Source: Ciceribacter lividus (GTDB lineage: Bacteria > Pseudomonadota > Alphaproteobacteria > Rhizobiales > Rhizobiaceae). From it: DNA of 64,000 nt. Below, one piece after another: positions 45,696 to 64,000 of this stretch. Numbering within the stretch: the first letter of the stretch is position 1; every line of letters starts with the position of its first letter. The notes beneath the pieces are model-generated. The model had not been told where the DNA came from. It saw only the letters and a program-made list of their open reading frames with translations, and did not search any database. The translations under genes and the position numbers were made by a program. The stretch spans positions 338,767 through 402,766 of the forward strand of contig NZ_QPIX01000002.1 of the NCBI RefSeq assembly GCF_003337715.1. The letters run 5' to 3'.

Positions 45696-46226
45696 ATGGC
45701 GGCGCGTTGGTACATCGTCCACGCTTATTCGAATTTTGAGAAGAAGGTGGCTGAATCCATTGAGGAGAAGGCCCGGCAAAAGGGGCTCGAGCATCTTTTC
45801 GAGAAGATCCTCGTGCCGACCGAGAAGGTGGTCGAAGTGCGGCGTGGTCGCAAGGTCGACAGCGAGCGCAAGTTCTTTCCGGGCTATGTCCTGGTGCGCG
45901 CCGATCTGACCGACGAGGCCTATCATCTCATCAAGAATACTCCGAAGGTGACGGGGTTCCTCGGTTCCGACAATAAGCCGGTTCCGATCCCGGACTATGA
46001 GGCTGAGCGCATCCTGGGTCAGGTCCAGGAGGGTGTCGAGCGTCCGAAGTCTTCCGTCTCCTTCGAGATCGGCGAGCAGGTCCGCGTTTCCGACGGTCCT
46101 TTCGCCTCGTTCAACGGCACCGTTCAGGATGTCGACGAAGAGCGTTCGCGCCTCAAGGTGGAAGTGTCGATCTTCGGTCGCGCCACCCCGGTCGAGCTCG
46201 AATATTCTCAGGTCGAAAAGGTCTGA
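45696..46226 (+). CDS. nusG: Transcription termination/antitermination factor NusG
   Basis: This 176-residue factor binds RNA polymerase and couples it to Rho or the ribosome. The NGN domain starts RWYIVHAYSNFEKKVAESIE and includes FPGYVLVRADLTDEAYHLIK. The C-terminal KOW domain is FEIGEQVRVSDGPFASFNGTV (split across residues 120-140). Length is normal. Confidence 0.97.
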   Translation: MAARWYIVHAYSNFEKKVAESIEEKARQKGLEHLFEKILVPTEKVVEVRRGRKVDSERKFFPGYVLVRADLTDEAYHLIKNTPKVTGFLGSDNKPVPIPDYEAERILGQVQEGVERPKSSVSFEIGEQVRVSDGPFASFNGTVQDVDEERSRLKVEVSIFGRATPVELEYSQVEKV

Positions 46227-46372
46227 GTGTCGGGGCGGTTATCCGCCCTGTTCCGCGTGGGAGGATGAGGACCTGAGGCCGGGTCTTTCAGACGGACCAC
46301 GCAACCGCAGCCGCCGATGCAGATCGGCATTTTCGGGCCGGGCGACCGGTCCTTAAGGAAAGGCAGAGAGAA

Positions 46373-46804
46373 ATGGCTAAGAAAGTTGCAGGCCAGCTCA
46401 AGCTGCAGGTCAAGGCAGGATCGGCAAACCCGTCCCCGCCGATTGGTCCCGCACTTGGTCAGCGTGGCATTAACATCATGGAATTCTGCAAGGCGTTCAA
46501 TGCTGCCACGCAGGAAATGGAAAAGGGTATGCCGATTCCGGTCGTCATCACCTATTACCAGGACAAGTCCTTCACCTTCGCGATGAAGCAGCCGCCGGTC
46601 ACCTACTGGCTGAAGAAGGAAGCGAAGATCACCTCCGGCTCGAAGACGCCGGGCAAGGGTGCGAAGGTCGGTACCATCACCAAGGCTCAGGTCCGTGCGA
46701 TCGCCGAAGGCAAGATGAAGGACCTCAACGCAGCCGACGTCGAAGGCGCAATGGCGATGGTCGAGGGCTCCGCCCGCTCCATGGGCCTGGAAGTGGTAGG
46801 TTGA
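46373..46804 (+). CDS. rplK: 50S ribosomal protein L11
   Basis: This 143-residue protein of the GTPase-associated centre has the Pro-rich [19 protein letters not shown] near residue 20 and the C-terminal rRNA-binding domain with [23 protein letters not shown]. The rplA gene follows directly. The 146-base gap after nusG contains a purine-rich ribosome site but no clear terminator. Confidence 0.98.
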   Translation: MAKKVAGQLKLQVKAGSANPSPPIGPALGQRGINIMEFCKAFNAATQEMEKGMPIPVVITYYQDKSFTFAMKQPPVTYWLKKEAKITSGSKTPGKGAKVGTITKAQVRAIAEGKMKDLNAADVEGAMAMVEGSARSMGLEVVG

Positions 46805-46806
46805 TC

Positions 46807-47505
46807 ATGGCTAAGCTCGCAAAGCGCATTCAGAAGATCCGCGAAGGCATCGATCCGTCGAAGCTCGTGGCCCTGCCGGAAGCAATCGCTCTCGTGAAGG
46901 AGCGTGCCGTCGCCAAGTTTGACGAAACCGTCGAAATCGCGATGAATCTCGGCGTCGACCCGCGTCACGCCGACCAGATGGTCCGTGGCGTCGTCAACCT
47001 GCCGAACGGCACCGGTCGCGACGTTCGCGTTGCCGTCTTCGCCCGTGGCGCCAAGGCTGACGAAGCCAAGGCAGCCGGTGCGGATATCGTCGGTGCGGAA
47101 GAACTCGTTGAGATCGTCCAGGGCGGCAAGATCGACTTCGACCGCTGCATCGCTACCCCGGACATGATGCCGCTCGTCGGCCGTCTCGGTAAGGTTCTCG
47201 GCCCGCGCGGCATGATGCCGAACCCGAAGGTCGGGACCGTCACCATGGACGTTGCCGGTGCCGTCAAGGCTTCCAAGGGCGGCGCCGTCGAGTTCCGCGT
47301 CGAGAAGGCCGGTATCGTTCATGCCGGTATCGGCAAGGCTTCCTTCGACGCCAAGGCGCTCGAAGAAAACATCAAGGCCTTCGCTGACGCCGTCATCAAG
47401 GCGAAGCCCGCTGGCGCAAAGGGTAACTACGTCAAGCGCGTAGCGATCTCCTCGACCATGGGCCCGGGCGTCAAGATCGACCCGGCTTCGGTCACTGCGG
47501 CTTAA
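46807..47505 (+). CDS. rplA: 50S ribosomal protein L1
   Basis: This 232-residue protein binds 23S rRNA at the L1 stalk and in many bacteria represses translation of its own mRNA. Motifs include [20 protein letters not shown] and [14 protein letters not shown]. The ATG at 46807 is preferred over a TTG overlapping the rplK stop, since it yields the usual MAKLAKR start. The gap after it holds a complex leader. Confidence 0.98.
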   Translation: MAKLAKRIQKIREGIDPSKLVALPEAIALVKERAVAKFDETVEIAMNLGVDPRHADQMVRGVVNLPNGTGRDVRVAVFARGAKADEAKAAGADIVGAEELVEIVQGGKIDFDRCIATPDMMPLVGRLGKVLGPRGMMPNPKVGTVTMDVAGAVKASKGGAVEFRVEKAGIVHAGIGKASFDAKALEENIKAFADAVIKAKPAGAKGNYVKRVAISSTMGPGVKIDPASVTAA

Positions 47506-47847
47506 AGAATTCTTTCGGAGCCCTAGAGGCTCCGGAAAACAGTGATTTCCGGCCCGAAAGGGCCGGGAATTTCCGGGGAAACCCGGAACTCCTGTCCGAG
47601 ATTGCAGGCGGCTTCGGCCTTAATCGTCATGGTCTGCATGAGACGGGTAAGACCCGGATTTGGAAAGACACCTGTGTCTTGAAAGAGTCGGTTCGAGCCT
47701 AGTGTGCCTTGTGCCTGGAACCAAACGGTGACAGTGCGAGGGGACAGGATCCTCAAGCGTCGCTTGGGGTCCGATCTGAAGGATCCCTTGAGGCAAAGGC
47801 AAACCGGCAGGGTCCGAGATATCGGTCCTGCCAACTGGAGACAGACA
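47506..47847 (+). promoter_or_regulatory. rplA-rplJ spacer: tandem hairpins and L10-type leader
   Basis: About 340 bases without a gene. Directly after rplA come three perfect hairpins: GGAGCC/GGCTCC (47517-47533), CCGGCCC/GGGCCGG with GAAA loop (47549-47566), and TTCCGGG/CCCGGAA with GAAA loop (47571-47588). The rest, up to the ribosome site GGAG at 47837, is the position of the L10 leader, where L10(L12)4 binds to repress rplJL. Confidence 0.7.
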
Positions 47848-48366
47848 GTGGAAAGAGCGGAAAAACGCGAATTCGTCACGGAGCTGAACGAAGTCTTCAA
47901 GGCTTCCGGTTCGGTTGTCGTGGCCCACTATGCTGGTGTCACAGTCGCGCAGATGAACGACTTCCGTTCGAAGATGCGCGCTGCTGGCGGCACCGTCAAA
48001 GTCGCGAAGAACCGTCTGGCCAAGATCGCTCTTCAGGGTACGGAGTCGGAAGGGATCTCTGATCTCTTCAAGGGTCAGACGCTGATCGCATACAGCGAAG
48101 ACCCGGTTGTGGCTCCGAAGGTCGTCGTGGATTTCGCCAAGACCAACGACAAGCTCGTTGTTCTCGGTGGCGCCATGGGGGCAACCGCTCTCAACGCGGA
48201 CGCAGTCAAGTCGCTTGCGACCCTGCCTTCGCTTGATGAGCTGCGCGCGAAGCTGCTGGGCCTTCTCAACGCCCCGGCTACCCGCGTCGCTACGGTTGTC
48301 GCAGCACCGGCAAGCCAGCTTGCCCGCGTGTTCTCGGCCTACGCCAAGAAGGACGAAGCCGCCTAA
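47848..48366 (+). CDS. rplJ: 50S ribosomal protein L10
   Basis: This 172-residue protein is the base of the L7/L12 stalk. It begins at a GTG (47848), with GGAG seven bases upstream, giving [18 protein letters not shown]. Family segments include [29 protein letters not shown] and a C-terminal helix that binds L12 dimers ([17 protein letters not shown]). The upstream leader is presumably its autoregulatory site. Confidence 0.97.
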   Translation: MERAEKREFVTELNEVFKASGSVVVAHYAGVTVAQMNDFRSKMRAAGGTVKVAKNRLAKIALQGTESEGISDLFKGQTLIAYSEDPVVAPKVVVDFAKTNDKLVVLGGAMGATALNADAVKSLATLPSLDELRAKLLGLLNAPATRVATVVAAPASQLARVFSAYAKKDEAA

Positions 48367-48424
48367 GGTGGTTTTTCGCTGTTAATATCGAACCAGTTCG
48401 AACCGAACAAAAGGAACTAGTAAA

Positions 48425-48802
<378 letters not shown>

Positions 48803-48817
48803 TATCGGAACAGCTTG

Positions 48818-48844
48818 TGGGAGGGGACGTTTTGTCCTCTCCCA
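48818..48844 (+). terminator. Hairpin just after rplL
   Basis: Eleven-base arms TGGGAGGGGAC and GTCCTCTCCCA (one G-U pair) with a five-base loop begin 15 bases after the rplL stop. The tail is not U-rich. It may act as an attenuator or as a 3' stabilising structure. Confidence 0.6.
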
Positions 48845-48865
48845 TTCGCCGTTTCTCGAGAACAT

Positions 48866-48902
48866 ATTACCCAAAAGCCCGTCAAAACGGCTTTTGGGTA
48901 AT
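48866..48902 (+). promoter_or_regulatory. Perfect 14-base inverted repeat between rplL and rpoB
   Basis: ATTACCCAAAAGCC and GGCTTTTGGGTAAT flank a nine-base loop. In E. coli the rplL-rpoB gap holds an attenuator and an RNase III cleavage hairpin that adjusts the ratio of ribosomal proteins to RNA polymerase, and this repeat is in the matching place. The 162 bases from here to rpoB show nothing else clear. Confidence 0.65.
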
Positions 48903-49064
48903 GGGTTCTTCAAGAGGATGGTTCCAATCCGACCCGCCAGGCAATCCGGCCGGCCGTTCGGAGACAGGAACGAGGTTGAACGTTTCCCATTGATTGACGG
49001 ACCTGAATGGCCAGCAGGTTCCGTCTGTTGCAGGCCCGGATGCACAAATTGACAAGGAGCGACG

Positions 49065-53201
<4,137 letters not shown>

Positions 53202-53398
53202 CAGGTTGACAAGGGCGTGCGTGGCGAAGGCCGCGCACGCCATTCCCTCCCGGGACAGCCGTTCCGGATCTGGCCGGGGTAGGGGAGTTTCGCCGCATTT
53301 CGCGGTTATTGTCATTTAGGGGTCCGGTGCGGCAACCCGGGATTTCGCCGCCGCCGTGACCCAATTGAGGGCTCTTTTGCCCCATCAAGGAGACAGGC

Positions 53399-57613
<4,215 letters not shown>

Positions 57614-57641
57614 TCGCCGCACCACTTCGAAGATGAAAGAG

Positions 57642-57669
57642 ACCGTCCGGAGCGATCCGGGCGGTTTTT
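57642..57669 (+). terminator. Rho-independent terminator after rpoC
   Basis: A nine-base stem (ACCGTCCGG with CCGGGCGGT, one G-U pair) and a six-base loop are followed by TTTTTC. It ends the rpoBC transcript. Confidence 0.88.
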
Positions 57670-57696
57670 CGCATCTGCAGGTAGCGCATTGCAAAC

Positions 57697-57710
57697 TTGA
57701 TCTATTTCAA
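57697..57710 (+). promoter_or_regulatory. FnrN/FixK-type anaerobox
   Basis: TTGA-TCTATT-TCAA fits the CRP/FNR-family consensus TTGA-N6-TCAA and is flanked by C and G that extend the symmetry. It is centred about 66 bases before the cytochrome c peroxidase start, which fits an activator site under low oxygen. Confidence 0.7.
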
Positions 57711-57719
57711 GGCGCATTA

Positions 57720-57734
57720 TTAGAATTAGTCTAA
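57720..57734 (+). promoter_or_regulatory. Inverted repeat resembling an Irr iron-control element
   Basis: TTAGA-ATTAG-TCTAA has perfect five-base arms. Rhizobial Irr sites have the pattern TTTAGAA-N3-TTCTAAA, so the match is partial. It lies between the FNR-like box and the peroxidase gene. Confidence 0.35.
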
Positions 57735-57769
57735 ACTATGGGGCGTTCGAAACCGAATGGAGACTCCCC

Positions 57770-58822
57770 ATGAAGAAGCTTTCGACTGCCGTCTCGGCCC
57801 TTCTGGTTGCGACTTCGACATTGGCCGCCGACGCTGTTCCCGACACTCGCTCGAGAGCGCTCGAGGTCTTCAAACCCCTGCCGTCGACGACGCCGGCAGT
57901 GGCCCACAATCCGATAACGCCGGACAAGATCGCGCTCGGCAAGGCGCTGTTCTTCGATCCGCGGGTATCCGCGTCCGGCGTCTTCTCCTGCAATTCCTGT
58001 CACAACCTGGCGACCGGCGGGGATGACAATCTGGAAACCTCGATCGGCCATGGCTGGCAGAAAGGGCCGCGCAATGCGCCGACGGCACTGAACGCCGTCT
58101 TCAATATCGCCCAGTTCTGGGACGGGCGAGCCGAGGACCTGAAGGCCCAGGCCAAGGGCCCGGTGCAGGCGGGCGTCGAGATGGCCAACACGCCGGAGAA
58201 TGTCGTGGCGACGCTGAAATCCATGCCGGCCTATGTCGACTGGTTCAAGGCGTCCTTTCCGGACGAAGCCGATCCGGTGACCTTCGACAACTTCGCCAAG
58301 GCCATCGAGGCCTTCGAGGCGACGCTGATCACGCCGGCGCCCTTCGACGCATGGCTGAACGGCGACGACGAGGCATTAACGGCGGAGCAGAAGCAGGGGC
58401 TCGCGCTCTTCATGGACAAGGGGTGCTCCTCCTGCCATACCGGGATCAATGTTGGCGGGCAGGGGTACTTCCCGTTCGGCGTGGTCGAGAAGCCCGGTGC
58501 CGACGTGCTGCCGCAGAACGACAAGGGGCGCTTCGCGGTCACCAACACGGCGGACGATTCCTATGTCTTCCGTGCGGCTCCGCTCCGCAACGTCGCGCTG
58601 ACAGCTCCCTATTTCCACTCGGGGAAGGTCTGGGAGCTGAAGCAGGCGGTGGCGATCATGGGGACGGCGCAGCTCGGGCAGGAACTGAACGACGGGGAGG
58701 TTACCCTCATCGTCGCCTTCCTCAATTCGCTGACCGGCAGGATGCCGGAGGTGACCGTGCCGGTCCTGCCGCCCGAGACCGATGCGACTCCGCGGCCGAA
58801 CGGTAAGATCATCAAGAAATAG
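57770..58822 (+). CDS. Di-heme cytochrome c peroxidase
   Basis: This 350-residue periplasmic enzyme reduces hydrogen peroxide with electrons from cytochrome c. The signal peptide is KKLSTAVSALLVATSTLAADA. Two heme c sites are visible: CNSCH near residue 73 (VFSCNSCHNLATGG) and CSSCH near 220 (MDKGCSSCHTGINVGG). It ends with the family's LRNVALTAPYFHSGKVWELKQA segment and a Lys-rich tail. The FNR-like box upstream predicts induction at low oxygen. It lies between rpoC and rpsL, where it interrupts the usual rpoBC-rpsL order. Confidence 0.94.
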   Translation: MKKLSTAVSALLVATSTLAADAVPDTRSRALEVFKPLPSTTPAVAHNPITPDKIALGKALFFDPRVSASGVFSCNSCHNLATGGDDNLETSIGHGWQKGPRNAPTALNAVFNIAQFWDGRAEDLKAQAKGPVQAGVEMANTPENVVATLKSMPAYVDWFKASFPDEADPVTFDNFAKAIEAFEATLITPAPFDAWLNGDDEALTAEQKQGLALFMDKGCSSCHTGINVGGQGYFPFGVVEKPGADVLPQNDKGRFAVTNTADDSYVFRAAPLRNVALTAPYFHSGKVWELKQAVAIMGTAQLGQELNDGEVTLIVAFLNSLTGRMPEVTVPVLPPETDATPRPNGKIIKK

Positions 58823-58840
58823 ATCTTCGGACAGACGAGA

Positions 58841-58868
58841 AAGGCCGCCGGCATGCACCGGCGGCCTT
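58841..58868. terminator. Bidirectional terminator after the peroxidase
   Basis: A perfect eleven-base stem, AAGGCCGCCGG with its complement, and a six-base loop. It sits between the peroxidase gene and a convergent small gene. Confidence 0.85.
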
Positions 58869-58894
58869 GCGACCCTGTTCTGAGCTGACGCCTC

Positions 58895-59188
58895 TCAGTT
58901 GAAGCGGATGATGGCGATCTCGCCCTCGAGCGCGCCCTGATAGGCGGAGGCGTGCGGCTCCTCGTCCGGCGCGCCATTGATCATGCCGATCTGGTCGAGA
59001 TCGGCCTCAAGGAAGCCTTCCTCGGACAGCGCGTTCAGCGCCTCCCGGACGGCGGAATCGTCGTCCGGTGCGCGCAGGAGGATGTGAAGGTCTACGCCTT
59101 CGCCGCCTTCCTCTTCATAGCCCTTGGCGATGATGATGAAGACCATCGGCGAGTCGAAATTGTTGTCGTTATCCGGATCATGGGCCAT
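58895..59188 (-). CDS. Small acidic protein of unknown function
   Basis: This 97-residue protein begins AHDPDNDNNFDSPMVFIIIA. It is very acidic (YEEEGGEGVDLHILLRAPDD), with an alpha/beta pattern and the segment AVREALNALSEEGFLEADLD. No Cys, signal or membrane segment. I do not recognise the family. The compact size and gene-like codon use support it. It is convergent with the peroxidase and divergent from rpsL. Confidence 0.7.
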   Translation of the reverse strand: MAHDPDNDNNFDSPMVFIIIAKGYEEEGGEGVDLHILLRAPDDDSAVREALNALSEEGFLEADLDQIGMINGAPDEEPHASAYQGALEGEIAIIRFN

Positions 59189-59691
59189 CTCGGTCTTCTT
59201 TCCTGCGTCGGGAATCGAATCGCGCGGGAGCGGAAGACCCGGCGCGAAGGGTGGTTGGCGTTGTCCGTCGTTTCTAGCCGATTTTCCCTGTGAGGCCCAT
59301 GCAAAATCGCGAGGGGGGTGCTATATATCGTTGGCCGGGACCGTCAAACGGCCGGAACGCCGGGGTGGCGACCCACTAAATTGCGATTGTCACTTGACGT
59401 CAGCAGGTGAAAACAGTAGTACGCCCGGCATCGGAACCCATGTGAGGTTAGGCTTTTCGGAACGCCATGTTCCGGAGTTCGTCTCAAACAGGGTCTAAAA
59501 CGCACTTTGAAGATACAAATGCTGCATGCATGACGCATCTGATGATGCGTCCTCTGATCATTGTGGTCCATCCGTGAAGAGCGGGTAGGGCCACATTTTG
59601 CGCATGAGGATAGGGTGCGTCCGTCGCCGGAAACGGCAATAGCCACGGCCCGGAAGGGCTTGAGAGACAAGATTTTGTAAGGGATGGTTGT
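59189..59691. promoter_or_regulatory. Promoter and leader region of the str operon
   Basis: About 500 bases without a supported gene. A TATATAT-containing segment near 59321 is a candidate -10. A perfect eight-base hairpin GACGCATC/GATGCGTC with loop TGAT lies at 59532-59551, 140 bases before rpsL. Long leaders are common before rpsL, and the hairpin may be part of it. Confidence 0.5.
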
Positions 59692-60063
59692 ATGCCTACC
59701 GTAAACCAGCTTATCCGCAAGCCCCGTCAGGCGCAGGTAAAGCGTAACAAGGTTCCTGCCCTGCAGGAAAACCCGCAGAAGCGCGGCGTTTGCACCCGCG
59801 TCTATACCACGACCCCGAAGAAGCCGAACTCGGCACTTCGTAAGGTTGCGAAGATCCGTTTGACCAACGGTTTCGAAGTGATCGGCTACATTCCCGGTGA
59901 AGGCCACAACCTTCAGGAACACTCCGTCGTCATGATCCGTGGCGGCCGCGTGAAGGACCTTCCGGGCGTTCGCTACCACATCATCCGCGGCGTTCTCGAT
60001 ACCCAGGGTGTCAAGAACCGCAAGCAGCGCCGTTCGAAGTACGGTGCGAAGCGTCCGAAGTAA
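59692..60063 (+). CDS. rpsL: 30S ribosomal protein S12
   Basis: This 123-residue decoding-centre protein has the conserved [20 protein letters not shown], with the streptomycin-related Lys present, and [17 protein letters not shown], with the second such Lys also present. It begins the rpsL-rpsG-fusA-tuf operon. Confidence 0.98.
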
Positions 60064-60130
60064 TTCGGTTTTCATTTGGAATTCGGCGCTGCGCGAGGTT
60101 CTCCGCGTGATAAGGCGCCTTAACAGTTGA

Positions 60131-60613
<483 letters not shown>

Positions 60614-60646
60614 TCAGAACCGATCGATATTGAAAGGCAGTCCATC

Positions 60647-62746
60647 ATGGCTCGCGAATATAAAATCGAAGACTACCGTAACTTCGGTATCATGGCTCAT
60701 ATCGACGCCGGTAAGACCACGACGACCGAACGCATCCTCTACTACACCGGCAAGTCGCACAAGATCGGCGAAGTCCATGACGGCGCTGCGACCATGGACT
60801 GGATGGAGCAGGAGCAGGAACGCGGCATCACCATCACGTCGGCTGCGACCACGACCTTCTGGAAGGGCCGTGACGGCAAGACCCGCCGCTTCAACATCAT
60901 CGACACGCCCGGCCACGTCGACTTCACCATCGAAGTCGAGCGTTCGCTGCGCGTTCTCGACGGTGCAGTCGCTCTCCTCGACGCCAACGCCGGCGTTGAG
61001 CCGCAGACGGAAACCGTCTGGCGTCAGGCGGACAAGTACAACGTTCCGCGGATGATCTTCTGCAACAAGATGGACAAGATCGGCGCGGACTTCTACCGCT
61101 CCGTCGAGATGATCAAGACCCGTCTCGGCGCGACCGCCGTCGTCTGCCAGCTGCCGATCGGCGCTGAAAACGACTTCAAGGGCGTTGTCGACCTGATCGA
61201 GATGAACGCCCTCGTCTGGCGCGACGAATCCCTCGGCGCCCAGTGGGACGTCGTCGAGATCCCGGCTGACCTGAAGGACAAGGCCGAAGAATGGCGCGAG
61301 AAGATGATCGAAACGGTCGTCGAACTCGATGAAGCTGCCATGGAAGCTTACCTCGAAGGCAACATGCCCGACAACGACACGATCCGCGCGCTGATCCGCA
61401 AGGGTACGATCGAAGTCAAGTTCTTCCCGATGTTCTGCGGCTCGGCCTTCAAGAACAAGGGCGTTCAGCCGCTGCTCGACGCCGTCGTCGAATTCCTGCC
61501 GTCGCCGATCGACATTCCGGCGATCAAGGGTATCGACGTCAAGACCGAAGCGGAAATCGAGCGTCACCCCGACGACAACGAACCGCTGTCGATGCTGGCG
61601 TTCAAGATCATGAACGACCCCTTCGTCGGTTCGCTGACCTTCTGCCGCATCTACTCGGGCAAGCTCGAAAAGGGCTCTTCCGTTCTCAACACGGTCAAGG
61701 ACAAGCGCGAGCGCGTCGGCCGCATGCTGCAGATGCACTCCAACTCGCGTGAAGACATCGAAGAAGCCTTCGCAGGCGACATCGTTGCGCTTGCCGGTCT
61801 CAAGGAAACCACCACGGGTGACACGCTCTGCGATCCGCTGAAGCCGGTCATTCTCGAGCGTATGGAGTTCCCAGAACCGGTTATCCAGATCGCGATCGAG
61901 CCGAAGTCTAAGGGCGACCAGGAAAAGATGGGCCTCGCGCTCAACCGCCTCGCCGCCGAAGACCCGTCCTTCCGCGTCAAGACCGACCAGGAATCCGGCC
62001 AGACCATCATCGCCGGCATGGGCGAACTTCACCTCGACATCATCGTCGACCGCATGCGTCGGGAGTTCAAGGTCGAAGCCAACGTCGGCGCTCCGCAGGT
62101 TGCCTACCGTGAAACCATCACGAAGACCTGCGAGGAAGACTACACGCACAAGAAGCAGACCGGTGGTACCGGCCAGTTCGCGCGCGTCAAGATCGTCTTC
62201 GAACCGAACCCGGAAGGCGAAGACTTCAAGTTCGAGTCGAAGATCGTCGGTGGTGCCGTTCCGAAGGAATACATCCCGGGCGTTCAGAAGGGCATTGAGA
62301 GCGTTCTGTCTTCCGGTCCGCTGGCAGGCTTCCCGATGCTGGGCGTCAAGGCGACCCTCATCGACGGTGCCTTCCACGACGTCGACTCCTCGGTCTTGGC
62401 CTTCGAAATCGCTTCGCGTGCCTGCTTCCGTGAAGCTGCCCGCAAGGCCGGTGCACAGCTTCTCGAGCCGATGATGAAGGTCGAAGTCGTTACCCCCGAA
62501 GACTATGTCGGTGACGTTATCGGCGACCTCAACTCCCGCCGTGGTCAGATCCAGGGCCAGGAGCAGCGCGGCATCGCGATCGTCATCAACGCTCACGTTC
62601 CGCTGGCGAACATGTTCAAGTACGTCGACAGCCTGCGCTCCATGTCTCAGGGCCGCGCGCAGTACTCGATGGTGTTCGACCACTACGCCCCGGTACCGAG
62701 CAACGTCGCCCAGGAAATCCAGGCCAAGTATTCCGGTCAGAAGTGA
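60647..62746 (+). CDS. fusA: Elongation factor G
   Basis: This 699-residue GTPase drives ribosome translocation. G motifs: [19 protein letters not shown] near residue 18, [28 protein letters not shown] near 84, and [12 protein letters not shown]. Five domains of normal length follow. The start is 33 bases after rpsG. Confidence 0.98.
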   Translation: MAREYKIEDYRNFGIMAHIDAGKTTTTERILYYTGKSHKIGEVHDGAATMDWMEQEQERGITITSAATTTFWKGRDGKTRRFNIIDTPGHVDFTIEVERSLRVLDGAVALLDANAGVEPQTETVWRQADKYNVPRMIFCNKMDKIGADFYRSVEMIKTRLGATAVVCQLPIGAENDFKGVVDLIEMNALVWRDESLGAQWDVVEIPADLKDKAEEWREKMIETVVELDEAAMEAYLEGNMPDNDTIRALIRKGTIEVKFFPMFCGSAFKNKGVQPLLDAVVEFLPSPIDIPAIKGIDVKTEAEIERHPDDNEPLSMLAFKIMNDPFVGSLTFCRIYSGKLEKGSSVLNTVKDKRERVGRMLQMHSNSREDIEEAFAGDIVALAGLKETTTGDTLCDPLKPVILERMEFPEPVIQIAIEPKSKGDQEKMGLALNRLAAEDPSFRVKTDQESGQTIIAGMGELHLDIIVDRMRREFKVEANVGAPQVAYRETITKTCEEDYTHKKQTGGTGQFARVKIVFEPNPEGEDFKFESKIVGGAVPKEYIPGVQKGIESVLSSGPLAGFPMLGVKATLIDGAFHDVDSSVLAFEIASRACFREAARKAGAQLLEPMMKVEVVTPEDYVGDVIGDLNSRRGQIQGQEQRGIAIVINAHVPLANMFKYVDSLRSMSQGRAQYSMVFDHYAPVPSNVAQEIQAKYSGQK

Positions 62747-62782
62747 CCGGAATACCCCGAAACCTGAACACTTAACGAATTT

Positions 62783-62796
62783 CTCCCCTTGGGGAG
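62783..62796 (+). repeat. Small hairpin before the second tuf
   Basis: CTCCCC and GGGGAG are separated by two bases, about 23 bases before the tuf start. It is short and may affect translation initiation. Confidence 0.35.
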
Positions 62797-62818
62797 ATGA
62801 AAGAATGGAGAGCCGAAA

Positions 62819-63994
<1,176 letters not shown>

Positions 63995-64000
63995 TAATCG

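Overview
The window reads as a chromosomal segment of an alphaproteobacterium of the order Hyphomicrobiales, most likely family Rhizobiaceae and close to Sinorhizobium/Ensifer. The pointers are high G+C with strong third-position G/C bias, an NDUFA12-type complex I accessory subunit, a DUF2155 periplasmic protein, an RNase E with long acidic and basic arms, FnrN/FixK-like and Irr-like promoter motifs, and the arrangement tRNA-Tyr, tRNA-Gly, tuf ... tRNA-Trp, secE, nusG, rplKAJL, rpoBC ... rpsL, rpsG, fusA, tuf. The genus is inferred from gene content and has not been tested by a database search.

Layout. 1-3.6 kb (minus strand): dprA (cut by the left edge), plsY, pyrC and pyrB. The pyrC product has lost the dihydroorotase metal ligands and looks like a non-catalytic partner of PyrB. 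3.7-8.3 kb: an AidB-like acyl-CoA dehydrogenase, two small membrane proteins, ruvX, a PhnA-domain protein, a UPF0173 hydrolase and an unrecognised PD-(D/E)XK-like protein. 8.3-15.5 kb: gatC and gatA, then gatB 3.3 kb further on. GNAT acetyltransferase genes overlap the ends of both gatA and gatB. Between gatA and gatB lie an exported alpha/beta hydrolase, a YjhX/TopAI-type toxin homologue and another GNAT. 15.5-23.9 kb: small secreted and GNAT proteins, the NDUFA12 homologue, a DUF2155 protein, aat-accC-accB-aroQ with a DsbA-like protein (minus strand), and a PLP aminotransferase. 24-32.7 kb: rne (minus strand) faces away from amiC, the PBP1A gene and prfB. prfB carries the classical autoregulatory +1 frameshift. 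32.7-40.8 kb: a Bcr/CflA exporter divergent from its presumed TetR, a secreted protein, nadK, tRNA-Thr, a second TetR with an SDR/hydrolase/SDR cassette, and rlmB.

40.9-64 kb is the transcription and translation core: tRNA-Tyr, tRNA-Gly, tuf, two glycosyltransferase-like genes and a degraded stretch, tRNA-Trp, secE, nusG, rplK, rplA, rplJ, rplL, rpoB, rpoC, a di-heme cytochrome c peroxidase, a small acidic protein, rpsL, rpsG, fusA and a second, nearly identical tuf at the right edge. These genes supply elongation factors, ribosomal proteins and the RNA polymerase beta subunits. Strong hairpins in the rplA-rplJ and rplL-rpoB gaps are probable sites where expression is balanced.

Most of the window is conserved core genome, and I see no CRISPR array, prophage, insertion sequence or clearly novel multi-gene system. 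The best leads are: a duplicated 33-base relic of a tuf 3' end downstream of the first tuf gene; the catalytically dead PyrC; an orphan TopAI-like toxin near a GNAT (in E. coli the antitoxin is a GNAT); an unrecognised PD-(D/E)XK-like protein next to gatC; a glycosyltransferase pair (one possibly of sialyltransferase fold) placed inside the tuf-secE region; and two TetR circuits whose operators can be read directly from the sequence.
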